NCBI RefSeq assembly: GCF_003611585.1
Contig: NZ_RAVW01000003.1
Span: 1 to 60,332, forward strand
DNA length: 60,332 nucleotides
Direction of reading: 5' to 3'
From: Corallococcus exercitus
GTDB lineage: Bacteria > Myxococcota > Myxococcia > Myxococcales > Myxococcaceae
Under the pieces are notes generated by a model. That model saw nothing but the letters and a program-made list of their open reading frames with translations, did not search any database and was not told the DNA's origin. The position numbers and the translations under genes are program-made. Shown here one piece after another: positions 50,987-58,929 of this stretch (positions within the stretch are counted from its first letter, which is position 1; the number at the start of each line of letters is the position of its first letter).

Positions 50987-51552
50987 CACGGAATGTTCGT
51001 CGGGTCGCTGTCGAAGAGCGCGTCGAACAGGGTGGTCCTGGGCGGCTGGGTCCAGTCGACGATGACCGGAACAGGGGTCGCGGCCACCTCTCGGGGCAGC
51101 TCGGTGACGTGGAAGCGGGCCTCCAGCTCCCGGGCGACGACGCGTGCCGTTTCCTGCATGGCTCCGGGCAGCGGCGTCAGGTGAAGCCGGGCCGCACGGC
51201 GCTTGCGCCCCTCGTATTCGAACGTGATGCCGTACACGGTGAAGACCGGGGCCAGGACGCTCATGCAGCCCACGACCGCCCAGGGGATGGGCGGCATGGG
51301 AACGCCCTTCGCGGGATAGACGATGCAGCGGAAGCTGCACCGCGTGGGGCCCGTGCCGTCTCCTACCGACCCTTCTGGAAACAGCGTCCGCAGCTGGCCG
51401 AGAAACCCACGCCATGGGCCCAGGTCTTGAAGCGCCTCGTCGAAGCGTTTGAAGAGTCGGGTCAGTTCGGGACCGGGCTCATCCGCGTCGGAGACCGACG
51501 CAGGCCAATAGTGCCTGGCGATGGCCAACAGTTGCTCCGTGCTGGGAGGCAT
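50986..51552 (-). CDS. Unknown protein, copy 2 of duplicated operon
   Basis: 188 residues, paralogue of 49457-50026 with the same ends and core (YPAKGVPMPPIPW; VFTVYGITFEYEGRKR). It follows the lipoprotein at 51571 by 18 bases, so hsp70, lipoprotein and this gene form one operon. Confidence 0.7.
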   Translation of the reverse strand: MPPSTEQLLAIARHYWPASVSDADEPGPELTRLFKRFDEALQDLGPWRGFLGQLRTLFPEGSVGDGTGPTRCSFRCIVYPAKGVPMPPIPWAVVGCMSVLAPVFTVYGITFEYEGRKRRAARLHLTPLPGAMQETARVVARELEARFHVTELPREVAATPVPVIVDWTQPPRTTLFDALFDSDPTNIP

Positions 51553-52315
51553 GGCGCTCAGGCTCCGGCATCAAAGGTTGAAATCACCGAACTGCACGGG
51601 GAGGGCCCGCTTGTGACACTCGGACGGGACCTTCGAGCCTGAGATGGACGCAGGGACAGTCGTTCGCAACGTGGCCTTCAACGACTCGCAGAGCATTCCC
51701 AGGGGGGACTCCAACGTGGCGGCGCTGAAGATGGCTTGCGTGGCCTCGTTGATTCGGTCCGCCGTGATTCGCTGGGCCAGTGGCGTGGAAACGGGGCCCT
51801 CGAAGCTGTGAAAGGGCGTTTCAATTCCGAACCTGCACAGGATGGATTCACCGGTGTTGTCCCGGGAGATCCGGATGTGGATGCAGGCTGCCCGCCAGCC
51901 ACCGGCCTCGCCTGGCTCCGGTTCGACGATGGTCACGAAGCGGATCTGTCTCGGAAGGATCCGCCCCGTGACCACGGTCCGGTCCGTGGGCCCGACACAT
52001 GCCGTGGACAGTGACAGCACGACCGCGGCCTGAAGCCACCGTCGCCGTGCCGCCTGTCCCGCCATGGTTCACCCCGTCAGCCACGCGGACGCGCGGCCCA
52101 GGCCCTCCGCCACGGAGGTGAAGGCGTCCGCCGTACGCACGCGCTCCTCTCCGAAGCGCTTCACGTACAGCTCCCGCACCGCCGGAATCTGCGACGAACC
52201 TCCCGTCAGGAAGACCGCGTCAATGTCCCTGGCCTCCGGGTGCTTCGCCAACAGCCCTTCCGTGCACTGCGACAGTTCATCCAGCAACGTGCGGCTCGCC
52301 GTCTCGAACTCCCCG
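50987..52315. repeat. Tandem duplication, copy 2 (with intact Hsp70)
   Basis: Direct repeat of 49459-50789. This copy continues into the complete Hsp70 gene, so it is probably the original. Confidence 0.85.
51571..52065 (-). CDS. Lipoprotein, copy 2
   Basis: 164 residues; lipobox STAC. Differs from copy 1 mainly after residue 45 (EPEPGEAGGWRAACIHIRI). Starts three bases after the Hsp70 stop. Unknown function. Confidence 0.75.
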   Translation of the reverse strand: MAGQAARRRWLQAAVVLSLSTACVGPTDRTVVTGRILPRQIRFVTIVEPEPGEAGGWRAACIHIRISRDNTGESILCRFGIETPFHSFEGPVSTPLAQRITADRINEATQAIFSAATLESPLGMLCESLKATLRTTVPASISGSKVPSECHKRALPVQFGDFNL

Positions 52316-53325
52316 CGCGTCATCGGCTCGTGCAGGTGGATGCGCGCCTCGTCGAAGTCGATGGTCGCCTGCTCCTCGCTGGACAGCTTCACCTTCGCCG
52401 CTTCAATCGACCGGAACAGCCGGTAGCCCAGGTTGTCCATCACCAGGTCGTAGAGCGCCTGGATCTCCGCCGGGTGGTCGCTCGTGTCGAGCATCACCTC
52501 CAGCAGCTCCTGCGTGGACTTCTCCCGGATGAAGGACATCTCGTGCCAGTTGAGCAGCTTCGCCAGCACGTGCTGCGGAATGGGCAGCCGCTTGTGGCTG
52601 AAGCCCTTCACCTTGTACGTGGACCCCGCCCCGAAGCGCGGCAACAGCTTGTGCCGCATGATCTCCGCGTCGAAGCGGTCACCACCGATGCGCACACCCG
52701 TGGAGCCCACCACGTCCGGCCGCCGGTCCAGGTTCCCCCTGCGCGACGGGCCCAGCCGCATCAGCGTCAGGTCCGTCGTGCCGGCGCCGAAGTCCGCCAC
52801 CAGCACCAGTTCGTCCTTCTCAAGCCGCGCCTCGTACGCGAGCGCCGCCGCGATGGGCTCAATCAGGAACTGCACGTGCGTGAAGCCCGCCAGCTCCGCC
52901 GCCTTGCGAAGACGCTTCTCCGCCAGCGCGTCCGCCTCCGCATCCGGAGTGAAGACCGCGGGCCGGCCCAGCACCACCGCGTCCGGCGCCTCGCCCAGGT
53001 GGGCTCCCGCCGCCTCGCGCACGCGGCGCAGGAGGATGGCCACCAGGTCCTCGATGGTGAACGTGCGGCCCTTCACCTGCGTCGCCCGGAAGGACGAGCT
53101 GTGCAGGAAGGACTTCACGGACTGGATGAACCGGCCGTTGTTGTCCTCCAGGTAGCGCTGGATGGCGTCCGCGCCCGTGAAGACCTCCCGCTCGTCCTCC
53201 GCGAAGAAGAGCACGGAGCGGAACAGCCGGGGCTCCGGGGTGTGAGGCTGCAGCGGCAGCACGGTGCCGTCCGGCAGGGCCAGGGCGGTATTGCTGGTTC
53301 CGAAGTCGAGTCCGCAGGCGCGCAT
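52069..53325 (-). CDS. Hsp70 family ATPase lacking a substrate-binding domain (YegD-like)
   Basis: 418 residues, only the actin-like ATPase domain: phosphate-1 motif GLDFGTSNTALAL, phosphate-2 VADFGAGTTDLTL, and adenosine motif VFLTGGSSQIPAV. The missing beta-sandwich and lid domains make it a YegD-type protein, whose role is not as a general chaperone. Operon with a lipoprotein and an unknown protein suggests an envelope-linked task. Confidence 0.93.
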   Translation of the reverse strand: MRACGLDFGTSNTALALPDGTVLPLQPHTPEPRLFRSVLFFAEDEREVFTGADAIQRYLEDNNGRFIQSVKSFLHSSSFRATQVKGRTFTIEDLVAILLRRVREAAGAHLGEAPDAVVLGRPAVFTPDAEADALAEKRLRKAAELAGFTHVQFLIEPIAAALAYEARLEKDELVLVADFGAGTTDLTLMRLGPSRRGNLDRRPDVVGSTGVRIGGDRFDAEIMRHKLLPRFGAGSTYKVKGFSHKRLPIPQHVLAKLLNWHEMSFIREKSTQELLEVMLDTSDHPAEIQALYDLVMDNLGYRLFRSIEAAKVKLSSEEQATIDFDEARIHLHEPMTRGEFETASRTLLDELSQCTEGLLAKHPEARDIDAVFLTGGSSQIPAVRELYVKRFGEERVRTADAFTSVAEGLGRASAWLTG

Positions 53326-53456
53326 GGGGGGGCGCCCCTTATCGCCATTCTTCCGGACGCGGTAGCCCCAAAGTGAGCGCCTGCCGCAGGGCGGGCGGAC
53401 GGGCGGGCGCTCGCGGTGCCATGGCTTGGCGCCTCGCGAGCCCTCGCCATCTTTGC

Positions 53457-53476
53457 CCTGTCATCCCTTTGACAGG
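53457..53476 (+). promoter_or_regulatory. Hairpin covering the ribosome binding site of the 53485 gene
   Basis: CCTGTCA and TGACAGG form a perfect 7-bp stem with a 6-base loop; the second arm includes the start of the AGGAG ribosome binding site, 9 bases before the ATG. Such a fold can throttle translation or respond to temperature. Confidence 0.4.
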
Positions 53477-53484
53477 AGAACCCC

Positions 53485-54348
53485 ATGAAATCGCGCGCAG
53501 CATGGCTGGGTGCCGGAGTCGCCGCACTGCTGGTGGGCACCACCGCCTGCCAGGACCAGGACCGCTCTCGCCAGGACAAGGCGGAGAACACCCCCGAACA
53601 TCAGGTAGAGCAGGCCCAGGCCCAGTCGGAGAAGGCCTTCGACGACGCGCGCGACGCGCAGAAGCAGGCCTCCAGCGAGCAGCGCGAGGCCGCCCGCGCC
53701 CAGGAGGACGTGCAGCGCAAGCAGCAGGAGCTCCAGGAGGCCCAGGCCAAGGCCCAGAAGGAGGCCCAGGAGGCCCAGTCCACCCAGCAGCAGGCCCAGG
53801 CGCGCACCCAGCAGGCCCAGTCCGTGGCCCAGCAGGCCCAGGCCAGCGCGCTGGAGGCCCAGCGCCGGGCGCAGCAGAACTTCGCCACCCAGCAGCAGCA
53901 GGCCTCCAACGAGAGCGCTTCCGCGAACCAGCAGCTCGCCCAGCAGAGCGCCCAGCAGCAGCAGGCCGCGAACCAGAACGCCGCCACGCAGCAGGCCGCC
54001 ATCGCCCGGAACTCGCAGGCCGCCCCCGCCCAGAACACCCAGGCCGTGCAGCAGGAGCAGCAGATCTCCGGTGACGTGCTGAGCGCCAGCGCCCAGGAGG
54101 TGCTGGTGAGCCAGGCCGGCGAGCCGCAGCTGCGCCTGAAGGTGGGCCCCAGCACGCAGGTGCAGGTGGACGGCCGGGCCGCGAGCGCGGCGGACATCCA
54201 GGAGGGCGCGCAGGTCCGGGCCTCCTACCGCACGGACGCGAGCAGCGGCGAGCCGCAGGCCCTGCGCATCGACGCCACGTCCCGCGCGCAGCCGGCCACG
54301 CCCGCAGCGCCGGAGAGCGGCGAGTCCTCGCCCGGCGTGCCCCGCTAG
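53485..54348 (+). CDS. Gln/Ala-rich coiled-coil lipoprotein
   Basis: 287 residues. Signal peptide with lipobox-like TTAC. Residues 35-190 are a low-complexity helical region of Gln, Ala, Glu with QQAQ-type repeats, predicted to form a long rod or coiled coil. A C-terminal beta domain follows (SGDVLSASAQEVLVSQAG; LRLKVGPSTQVQVDG), resembling the small DUF-type beta modules seen on myxobacterial surface proteins; no specific family is claimed. It converges on the sigma factor gene with a hairpin between. Confidence 0.75.
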   Translation: MKSRAAWLGAGVAALLVGTTACQDQDRSRQDKAENTPEHQVEQAQAQSEKAFDDARDAQKQASSEQREAARAQEDVQRKQQELQEAQAKAQKEAQEAQSTQQQAQARTQQAQSVAQQAQASALEAQRRAQQNFATQQQQASNESASANQQLAQQSAQQQQAANQNAATQQAAIARNSQAAPAQNTQAVQQEQQISGDVLSASAQEVLVSQAGEPQLRLKVGPSTQVQVDGRAASAADIQEGAQVRASYRTDASSGEPQALRIDATSRAQPATPAAPESGESSPGVPR

Positions 54349-54367
54349 CCCCTGACGCCGGACATGC

Positions 54368-54415
54368 CACGGCCCCGTGCCTTCGCGCTTCCCAACGCGA
54401 GGGTCCGGGGCCGTG
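54368..54415. terminator. Bidirectional terminator-like hairpin
   Basis: A perfect 10-bp inverted repeat (CACGGCCCCG and CGGGGCCGTG) with a further inner pairing (TTCGCG with CGCGAG), between the convergent lipoprotein and sigma factor genes. Confidence 0.6.
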
Positions 54416-54452
54416 AACTGTCGCAGCCTTGAAGGCGTTGCCTCTTACCGCG

Positions 54453-55343
54453 TTACGCGGCCAGCTCGGCCTGGTCCAGGCCGGCCTCGGCCATCAGGTT
54501 CGCCAGCTCCGCCTTCAGCTTGTCCTTGGCGCGGATCTCCAGCTGGCGGGCGCGCTCGCGGGAGAAGCCGAAGTGCTCGCCCAGCTCGCTCAGGGTCATC
54601 TCGGAGTCGCTCATCACGCGCTGCTCGATGATGAAGCGCTCGCGCGGATCCAGGCGCATCAGCGCGCGCTGCACCAGCGTGCGGGTGAGGCCCGCCTGCT
54701 GCCGGTCGGCGACCTCGTCCGCGTGGGAGGCGGCCTCCGACTCCACGAAGTCCAGGTGCGTGGCGTCGCCGTCCTCGCCCACCGGCGCGTCCAGGGACAG
54801 GTCCCGGCCGCCCATGCGCTGCTCCATCTCACGCACTTCCGCGGGCTTCACGTTCAGCTTCTTGGCGATCTCATCCGCGTTGACGATGTGGCCACCCTCG
54901 CCAGCGCCCAGCTTCTCCAGCTCGCGGCGCGTGCGGGCCAGGCTGAAGAACAGCCGGCGCTGCGCCTGCGTGGTGCCCAGCTTCACCAGGCTCCAGTTGC
55001 GGAGCACGTAGTTCTGGATGTACGCGCGGATCCACCACACCGCGTAGGAGATGAGGCGGATGCCCTTCTCCGGGTCGAACTTCTGCACCGCCTTCATCAG
55101 GCCGATGTTCGCCTCCTGGATGAGGTCGGACATCTTCAGGCCGTAGGAGCGGTACTCGTAGGCGACCTTCACCACGAAGCGCAGGTTGCTCGTCACCAGC
55201 CGGTGGCCCGCCGACAGGTCGCCCGCGCGGAAGGCGCGCGACAGCGACTGCTCGTCCTGCGGGTTGAGCAGCGGGTACTGGTTGATCTCCGAGAGGTACG
55301 TGGAGAGCGAGTCAGCGGAAGAGAAGGAGCTGGAGGCTTGCAT
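54453..55343 (-). CDS. RNA polymerase sigma factor of the RpoH (sigma-32) group
   Basis: 296 residues. Region 1.2/2.1 ([19 protein letters not shown]), region 2 ([38 protein letters not shown]), the RpoH box [14 protein letters not shown], and region 4 ([39 protein letters not shown]) are intact. The RpoH box separates it from housekeeping and SigE types. Myxobacteria have several such factors (SigB, SigC and others) active in heat response or development, so a particular name is not assigned. Confidence 0.95.
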   Translation of the reverse strand: MQASSSFSSADSLSTYLSEINQYPLLNPQDEQSLSRAFRAGDLSAGHRLVTSNLRFVVKVAYEYRSYGLKMSDLIQEANIGLMKAVQKFDPEKGIRLISYAVWWIRAYIQNYVLRNWSLVKLGTTQAQRRLFFSLARTRRELEKLGAGEGGHIVNADEIAKKLNVKPAEVREMEQRMGGRDLSLDAPVGEDGDATHLDFVESEAASHADEVADRQQAGLTRTLVQRALMRLDPRERFIIEQRVMSDSEMTLSELGEHFGFSRERARQLEIRAKDKLKAELANLMAEAGLDQAELAA

Positions 55344-55813
55344 GGGGGTCTCTCGGGGAAGAGGGCGGGGTGTGTGACCGCCGTTTGCTGCGACGGGGAG
55401 ACCTTTAGCAACGCACGGGCCAATGCCAGCCGACGGGCAACCTCAATGATTCCAGGCCGTTGCGCGAAAGAGCTTCAATGCTTAGGGCGGAACCCGGCAG
55501 TTTTTACAGCGGGGGGTTCCGACACTTCTTCCGGGTGCCCTGAAGGGAGGGTTGCCTGCCCTCCGACCCGGGCACAGGGCGGATCACATCCAGCAGGGAT
55601 GTAGGAACGCCCCGGCCCCCACACCAGGGGACCAGGGCGGCGGGTGTGCGGAAGTGGAAGCCGCCGTCAGGGCGTGACGGGCTGGGAGACGTAGCCCACG
55701 TCCACGGAGCGGATCTCCGGCAGGCAGGTGGGGTTCGCCCCCTGCGTCACCTGGGGACGGGACGGTCCAGGGTCTATCAGAGCGACCTGACAGGAGAAGC
55801 GCCTCCGGGTGCG
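55344..55813. other. Intergenic region between sigma factor and CHAD gene
   Basis: 470 bases without a supported gene. It includes a small hairpin ACATCC/GGATGT at 55586-55602 and the sigma factor promoter region, not resolved. On the minus strand, the frame directly after the CHAD stop stays open for 48 codons (to 55667), reading VTQGANPTCLPEIRSVDVGY; this could be a gene remnant or chance. Confidence 0.4.
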
Positions 55814-56701
55814 TCAGGTCAATGCCTTGCGCAGCCGTTTGGGAATGGCCTCCGCGTGCCAGCGCTGCACCTCGCGGGCGATTTCCGCAGAGCGCTCCGC
55901 GCGCTCGTCCCGGGCCTGGGGCAGCAGCTTTCGCGCGGCCTTTCGCTGGCCGGGCGGGGCCTCCGCGGCGGCGCGCTCGAAGAGCTCCAGGCGCACGTCC
56001 GCGTCGTGCAGCTCTCCCAGGCCGTCCTGCAGGGGCACCAGGACCTCCAGCAGCGCGCCCACGGTGCGGCGGAAGGCGGGCTGGAAGATCTCCAATTCGT
56101 AGCGCAGCTTCTTCAGGTCCTTGCGCAGGGCGTGCGCGGACGCGGCGTCGGGCGCGTCCGCGTAGCGCTCCAGGCGCTTCTCCACGCGGCGCAGGCGCTG
56201 GCGCAGGTGGCTTCGCACGCGCTTGCCGGCGAAGCGGTGGGTGTCCTCCAGCGAGTCCAGCTTCTTCAAGAGGCGCGGCACGGTGCGCTCCGTCCAGCGC
56301 TCCAGCTCCGCGCGCAGTGTCTTCTCCTTGTCCTTCAGGCCGGACAGGTGGGACTGGCGCAGGTCCTTCAGGGCCTTGCCCGCGTCCTTCGTGTCCTTCG
56401 CGGCGGTGTCCAGCCACTTGTCCTGGACGTGCAGGTCCCTCACGTCGCCCAGCGCGTCCTGGAGGCGCTTCACGTCCGCCTCCAGCCGGGCGAGCTTGCC
56501 GGTGGCCTGGAACACCTGGAGCGCGGCGCGCAGGCGGCGGGTGGCCACGCGCATGTCGTGCACGCCGTCCTCGTCCAGCTCTCCGTCCAGCTGGCTCTCC
56601 GGATGGCGCACGTCGGCGAGCCGGCCGGCGAGGATGCGGCGGGCGGCGTCGCCCAGCGCGGTGTCGGGGCCCAGGCCCCGGATGGGAGTAGGAGGGGGCA
56701 T
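55814..56701 (-). CDS. CHAD domain protein
   Basis: 295 residues, all helical and rich in Arg, Lys, Glu and His. The CHAD signatures VHDMRVATRRLRAALQVF and LRKDLKKLRYELEIF supply the conserved basic and His residues thought to bind inorganic polyphosphate. CHAD proteins localise to polyphosphate granules in other bacteria. The pyrophosphatase gene ends seven bases upstream, so the two are likely co-transcribed in phosphate metabolism. Confidence 0.93.
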   Translation of the reverse strand: MPPPTPIRGLGPDTALGDAARRILAGRLADVRHPESQLDGELDEDGVHDMRVATRRLRAALQVFQATGKLARLEADVKRLQDALGDVRDLHVQDKWLDTAAKDTKDAGKALKDLRQSHLSGLKDKEKTLRAELERWTERTVPRLLKKLDSLEDTHRFAGKRVRSHLRQRLRRVEKRLERYADAPDAASAHALRKDLKKLRYELEIFQPAFRRTVGALLEVLVPLQDGLGELHDADVRLELFERAAAEAPPGQRKAARKLLPQARDERAERSAEIAREVQRWHAEAIPKRLRKALT

Positions 56702-56707
56702 GGCGCG

Positions 56708-57247
56708 TCAGTCCTCCTTGAGGGTGTACTGCTGGACCATGTGCTCGGCGGCGTCCGGGCCGCCCCAGCCGAGGATGCGCGCGTCCTTGTCCGCGAAGTG
56801 CACCACCGCGAGGAAGAAGTGCTCCAGCTCCTCGCGCTCGCGCTGGGACAGGTCCTGATAGGAATTGAGGTGGTCCGAACGGATGGCGTTCACCGGCACG
56901 AGCAGCAGGCGGTCATTGCGCTCGCGCTCGCCCTCCTTCCCATTCTTCTTCTTCTGGTCCACCTGGAGCACGCCCAGCGCCCGGCAGGGCAGCACCACGC
57001 CGGGCCAGGTGGGCACGTCCCAGTACACCAGCGCGTCCAGCGGGTCCCCGTCCGGGCCCTTCGTGCTGGGGATGAAGCCCCAGTCGAACGGGTAGCGGAA
57101 GCCGCGCGTGAGCGGCCGGGACAGCGTGAAGGCCTGGAGCTTCGAGTCGTATTTGAGCTTCACCGTCGAACCGCGGGGCGATTCGACGACGACGTGCAAC
57201 GCATCCTGTTCGCCGCGCAGGGGCAGGCGGGTGAAGTCGGTGGCCAT
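56708..57247 (-). CDS. ppa: Inorganic pyrophosphatase, family I
   Basis: 179 residues, usual length. The active-site signature DGDPLDALVYW holds the metal-binding Asp residues, with FRYPFDWGFIPSTKGP before it and KDARILGWGG near the end. It hydrolyses diphosphate to phosphate in the cytoplasm with Mg2+. Co-oriented with the CHAD gene. Confidence 0.95.
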   Translation of the reverse strand: MATDFTRLPLRGEQDALHVVVESPRGSTVKLKYDSKLQAFTLSRPLTRGFRYPFDWGFIPSTKGPDGDPLDALVYWDVPTWPGVVLPCRALGVLQVDQKKKNGKEGERERNDRLLLVPVNAIRSDHLNSYQDLSQREREELEHFFLAVVHFADKDARILGWGGPDAAEHMVQQYTLKED

Positions 57248-57335
57248 GGACCCTCAGGCTGGGGTCGCCCTTCCGCCTCCGGCAAGTGCCCCCCTGGACC
57301 GGAGTTTCACTCGCCAACCCTGGCCCGGGCTCCCG

Positions 57336-58286
57336 TCAGGGCTGGGAGCCCAGGATGTACAGCGCGACGGTCAGGACCGTGCCCAGTCCCGTGAGGATGA
57401 GGCTGGCGATGGCCTTGCGCTGGTCGCGCTGGGACCCGCCCTCGCGCCGGGCCTTCACCAGGTTCACGATGTTGAGCACCAGCGACACGGGCTGGACGAT
57501 GAAGCAGAAGGGGATGAGCGACACGAGCCCCAACTGCAGGCCCACGTTCGGCGCCGTGAAGAAGGACTCCGGGGCCTTCTTGATGGAGCGGGCTCGCAGC
57601 TCCCAGCAGCCCGGGCACAGCGGCGAGGCCTGTTCGCGGGTGCGGTTCTCACACCGGGGGCACATGAACGCGCCGCAGCGGGGGCACACGCCACTCGCGA
57701 CGATATCGTCGTGCCGCGCGCAGATGGCGCGGACCGGAGTGCCCTCCGCGTCCTGTCCGTCCTCGGCCCACGCCGCGGGACGCAGCCCGGCCACGAAGTA
57801 ATCCATGATGGTCCGCGCGGCGTCGGCGTTGGGAATGGCGAGCGCGATGGCGTCCTTGTCGATGCGCAGCACCTGCGGTCCCCGGCCGCGCGCGAAGAAG
57901 ATCCAGGTCAGCAACGGGACGGCCACGCCCAGCGCGAGGACGACCAGGCCCAGCGGCAGGGGCTCCTCGGCCACCAGCAGGGCAATCGCCGTGACGAGCA
58001 GCGCCAACGCGGTCACGGCCGAGATACTGGTGAGGATCTGCCCGCGCCTCCACCGGCTCCATGCCTCTTCCGTGAAGGGCAGGGTCCCCTTCACCCGCTT
58101 CGTCATCGCGGACGCGACGATGATGGCGATGAGCACGTTGAGGAGGAACAGGAAGCCAATCCAGCGCGGATACCAGGAGAACTTCACCGGCTTGAAGACC
58201 ACGCCCTGCCGCTCCCCGGTGACGACGCAGACCGGTGGCAGGTCGAACTCGTTCAGCTCCCCCGAAGGGACGTCAATCTGATGCAT
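57336..58286 (-). CDS. Membrane protein with internal zinc-ribbon
   Basis: 316 residues from the ATG at 58286; a TTG at 58316 is a possible longer start. Two pairs of membrane helices flank a cytoplasmic domain with several Cys: GVCPRCGAFMCPRCENRTRE and LCPGCWELRA, likely one or two zinc ribbons or a B-box-like fold. The C-terminal membrane pair (LGLVSLIPFCFIVQPVSLVL; ASLILTGLGTVLTVALYILG) resembles DUF4190-like domains. Function unknown. Confidence 0.75.
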   Translation of the reverse strand: MHQIDVPSGELNEFDLPPVCVVTGERQGVVFKPVKFSWYPRWIGFLFLLNVLIAIIVASAMTKRVKGTLPFTEEAWSRWRRGQILTSISAVTALALLVTAIALLVAEEPLPLGLVVLALGVAVPLLTWIFFARGRGPQVLRIDKDAIALAIPNADAARTIMDYFVAGLRPAAWAEDGQDAEGTPVRAICARHDDIVASGVCPRCGAFMCPRCENRTREQASPLCPGCWELRARSIKKAPESFFTAPNVGLQLGLVSLIPFCFIVQPVSLVLNIVNLVKARREGGSQRDQRKAIASLILTGLGTVLTVALYILGSQP

Positions 58287-58336
58287 CGCGGAGGACTTGT
58301 AGTCCACCGCATGCAATGACTTCCAGTCACTGCCCG

Positions 58337-58837
58337 CTAATGCAGGGGCCGGCCCAGGGGCAGCGCTGACTCACGACGCGCCACCAGCTTCCGCGTCGCG
58401 CGGGCCGCGGCCAGGCCTCCCAGCGTGTACCAGGCCACGGTGAGCAGCGACGTGGACGGGCGGGCCTGCGAGGGTGCCCGGCCCAGCCCCAGCTTCGGGG
58501 GGAGCACCACCGCGCCCAGGCCGGCGAGCAGGCCCAGCATCGCGCCGCGCAAGTAGGGACGCTTGGGGCGTCCCAGCGCCACCAGCGAGAAGAAGAGGCC
58601 GTTGGACAGCAGGTCTCCCGCCAATGTCTGACGGTGCAGTTGACGCCCCTTCGCGGGCTCGCCACCGAAGAAGCGGATGCCCTTCTCCAGGGAGCGCATG
58701 CCCAGCACGTCCATGCGCGGCGGATGCTTCAACACACGCCGGGCGCTCTCGTGCACCAGTGTCAGCGCGGCGGCGCCGACGAGGCCGGGACCCAGGGCAC
58801 GGAACACGATGCGAGGCGGAGCGGGAGGTTCAATCAT
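58337..58837 (-). CDS. Small membrane protein of unknown function
   Basis: 166 residues from the ATG at 58837, after GGGAGG-like sequence. Three or four hydrophobic segments (LGPGLVGAAALTLVHESARR, GDLLSNGLFFSLVALG, LGLLAGLGAVVLPPKLGLG, LLTVAWYTLGGLAAARA). Not recognised; no close operon partner. Confidence 0.65.
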   Translation of the reverse strand: MIEPPAPPRIVFRALGPGLVGAAALTLVHESARRVLKHPPRMDVLGMRSLEKGIRFFGGEPAKGRQLHRQTLAGDLLSNGLFFSLVALGRPKRPYLRGAMLGLLAGLGAVVLPPKLGLGRAPSQARPSTSLLTVAWYTLGGLAAARATRKLVARRESALPLGRPLH

Positions 58838-58929
58838 GCCTTCCAAGCTAGGCACCGCACCGCCGGGATTCCTTCCCGCGTGCGCCTGCCCGCCTGCCCC
58901 CCTGTCCGGCGACCCGTTGTGCCCGTGCG

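Noticed and set aside
53700-54060. Apparent tandem repeat DNA in the Gln-rich lipoprotein
   Set aside because: The similarity comes from repeated Gln/Ala codons (CAG, GCC) in a coding region; there is no fixed repeat unit.
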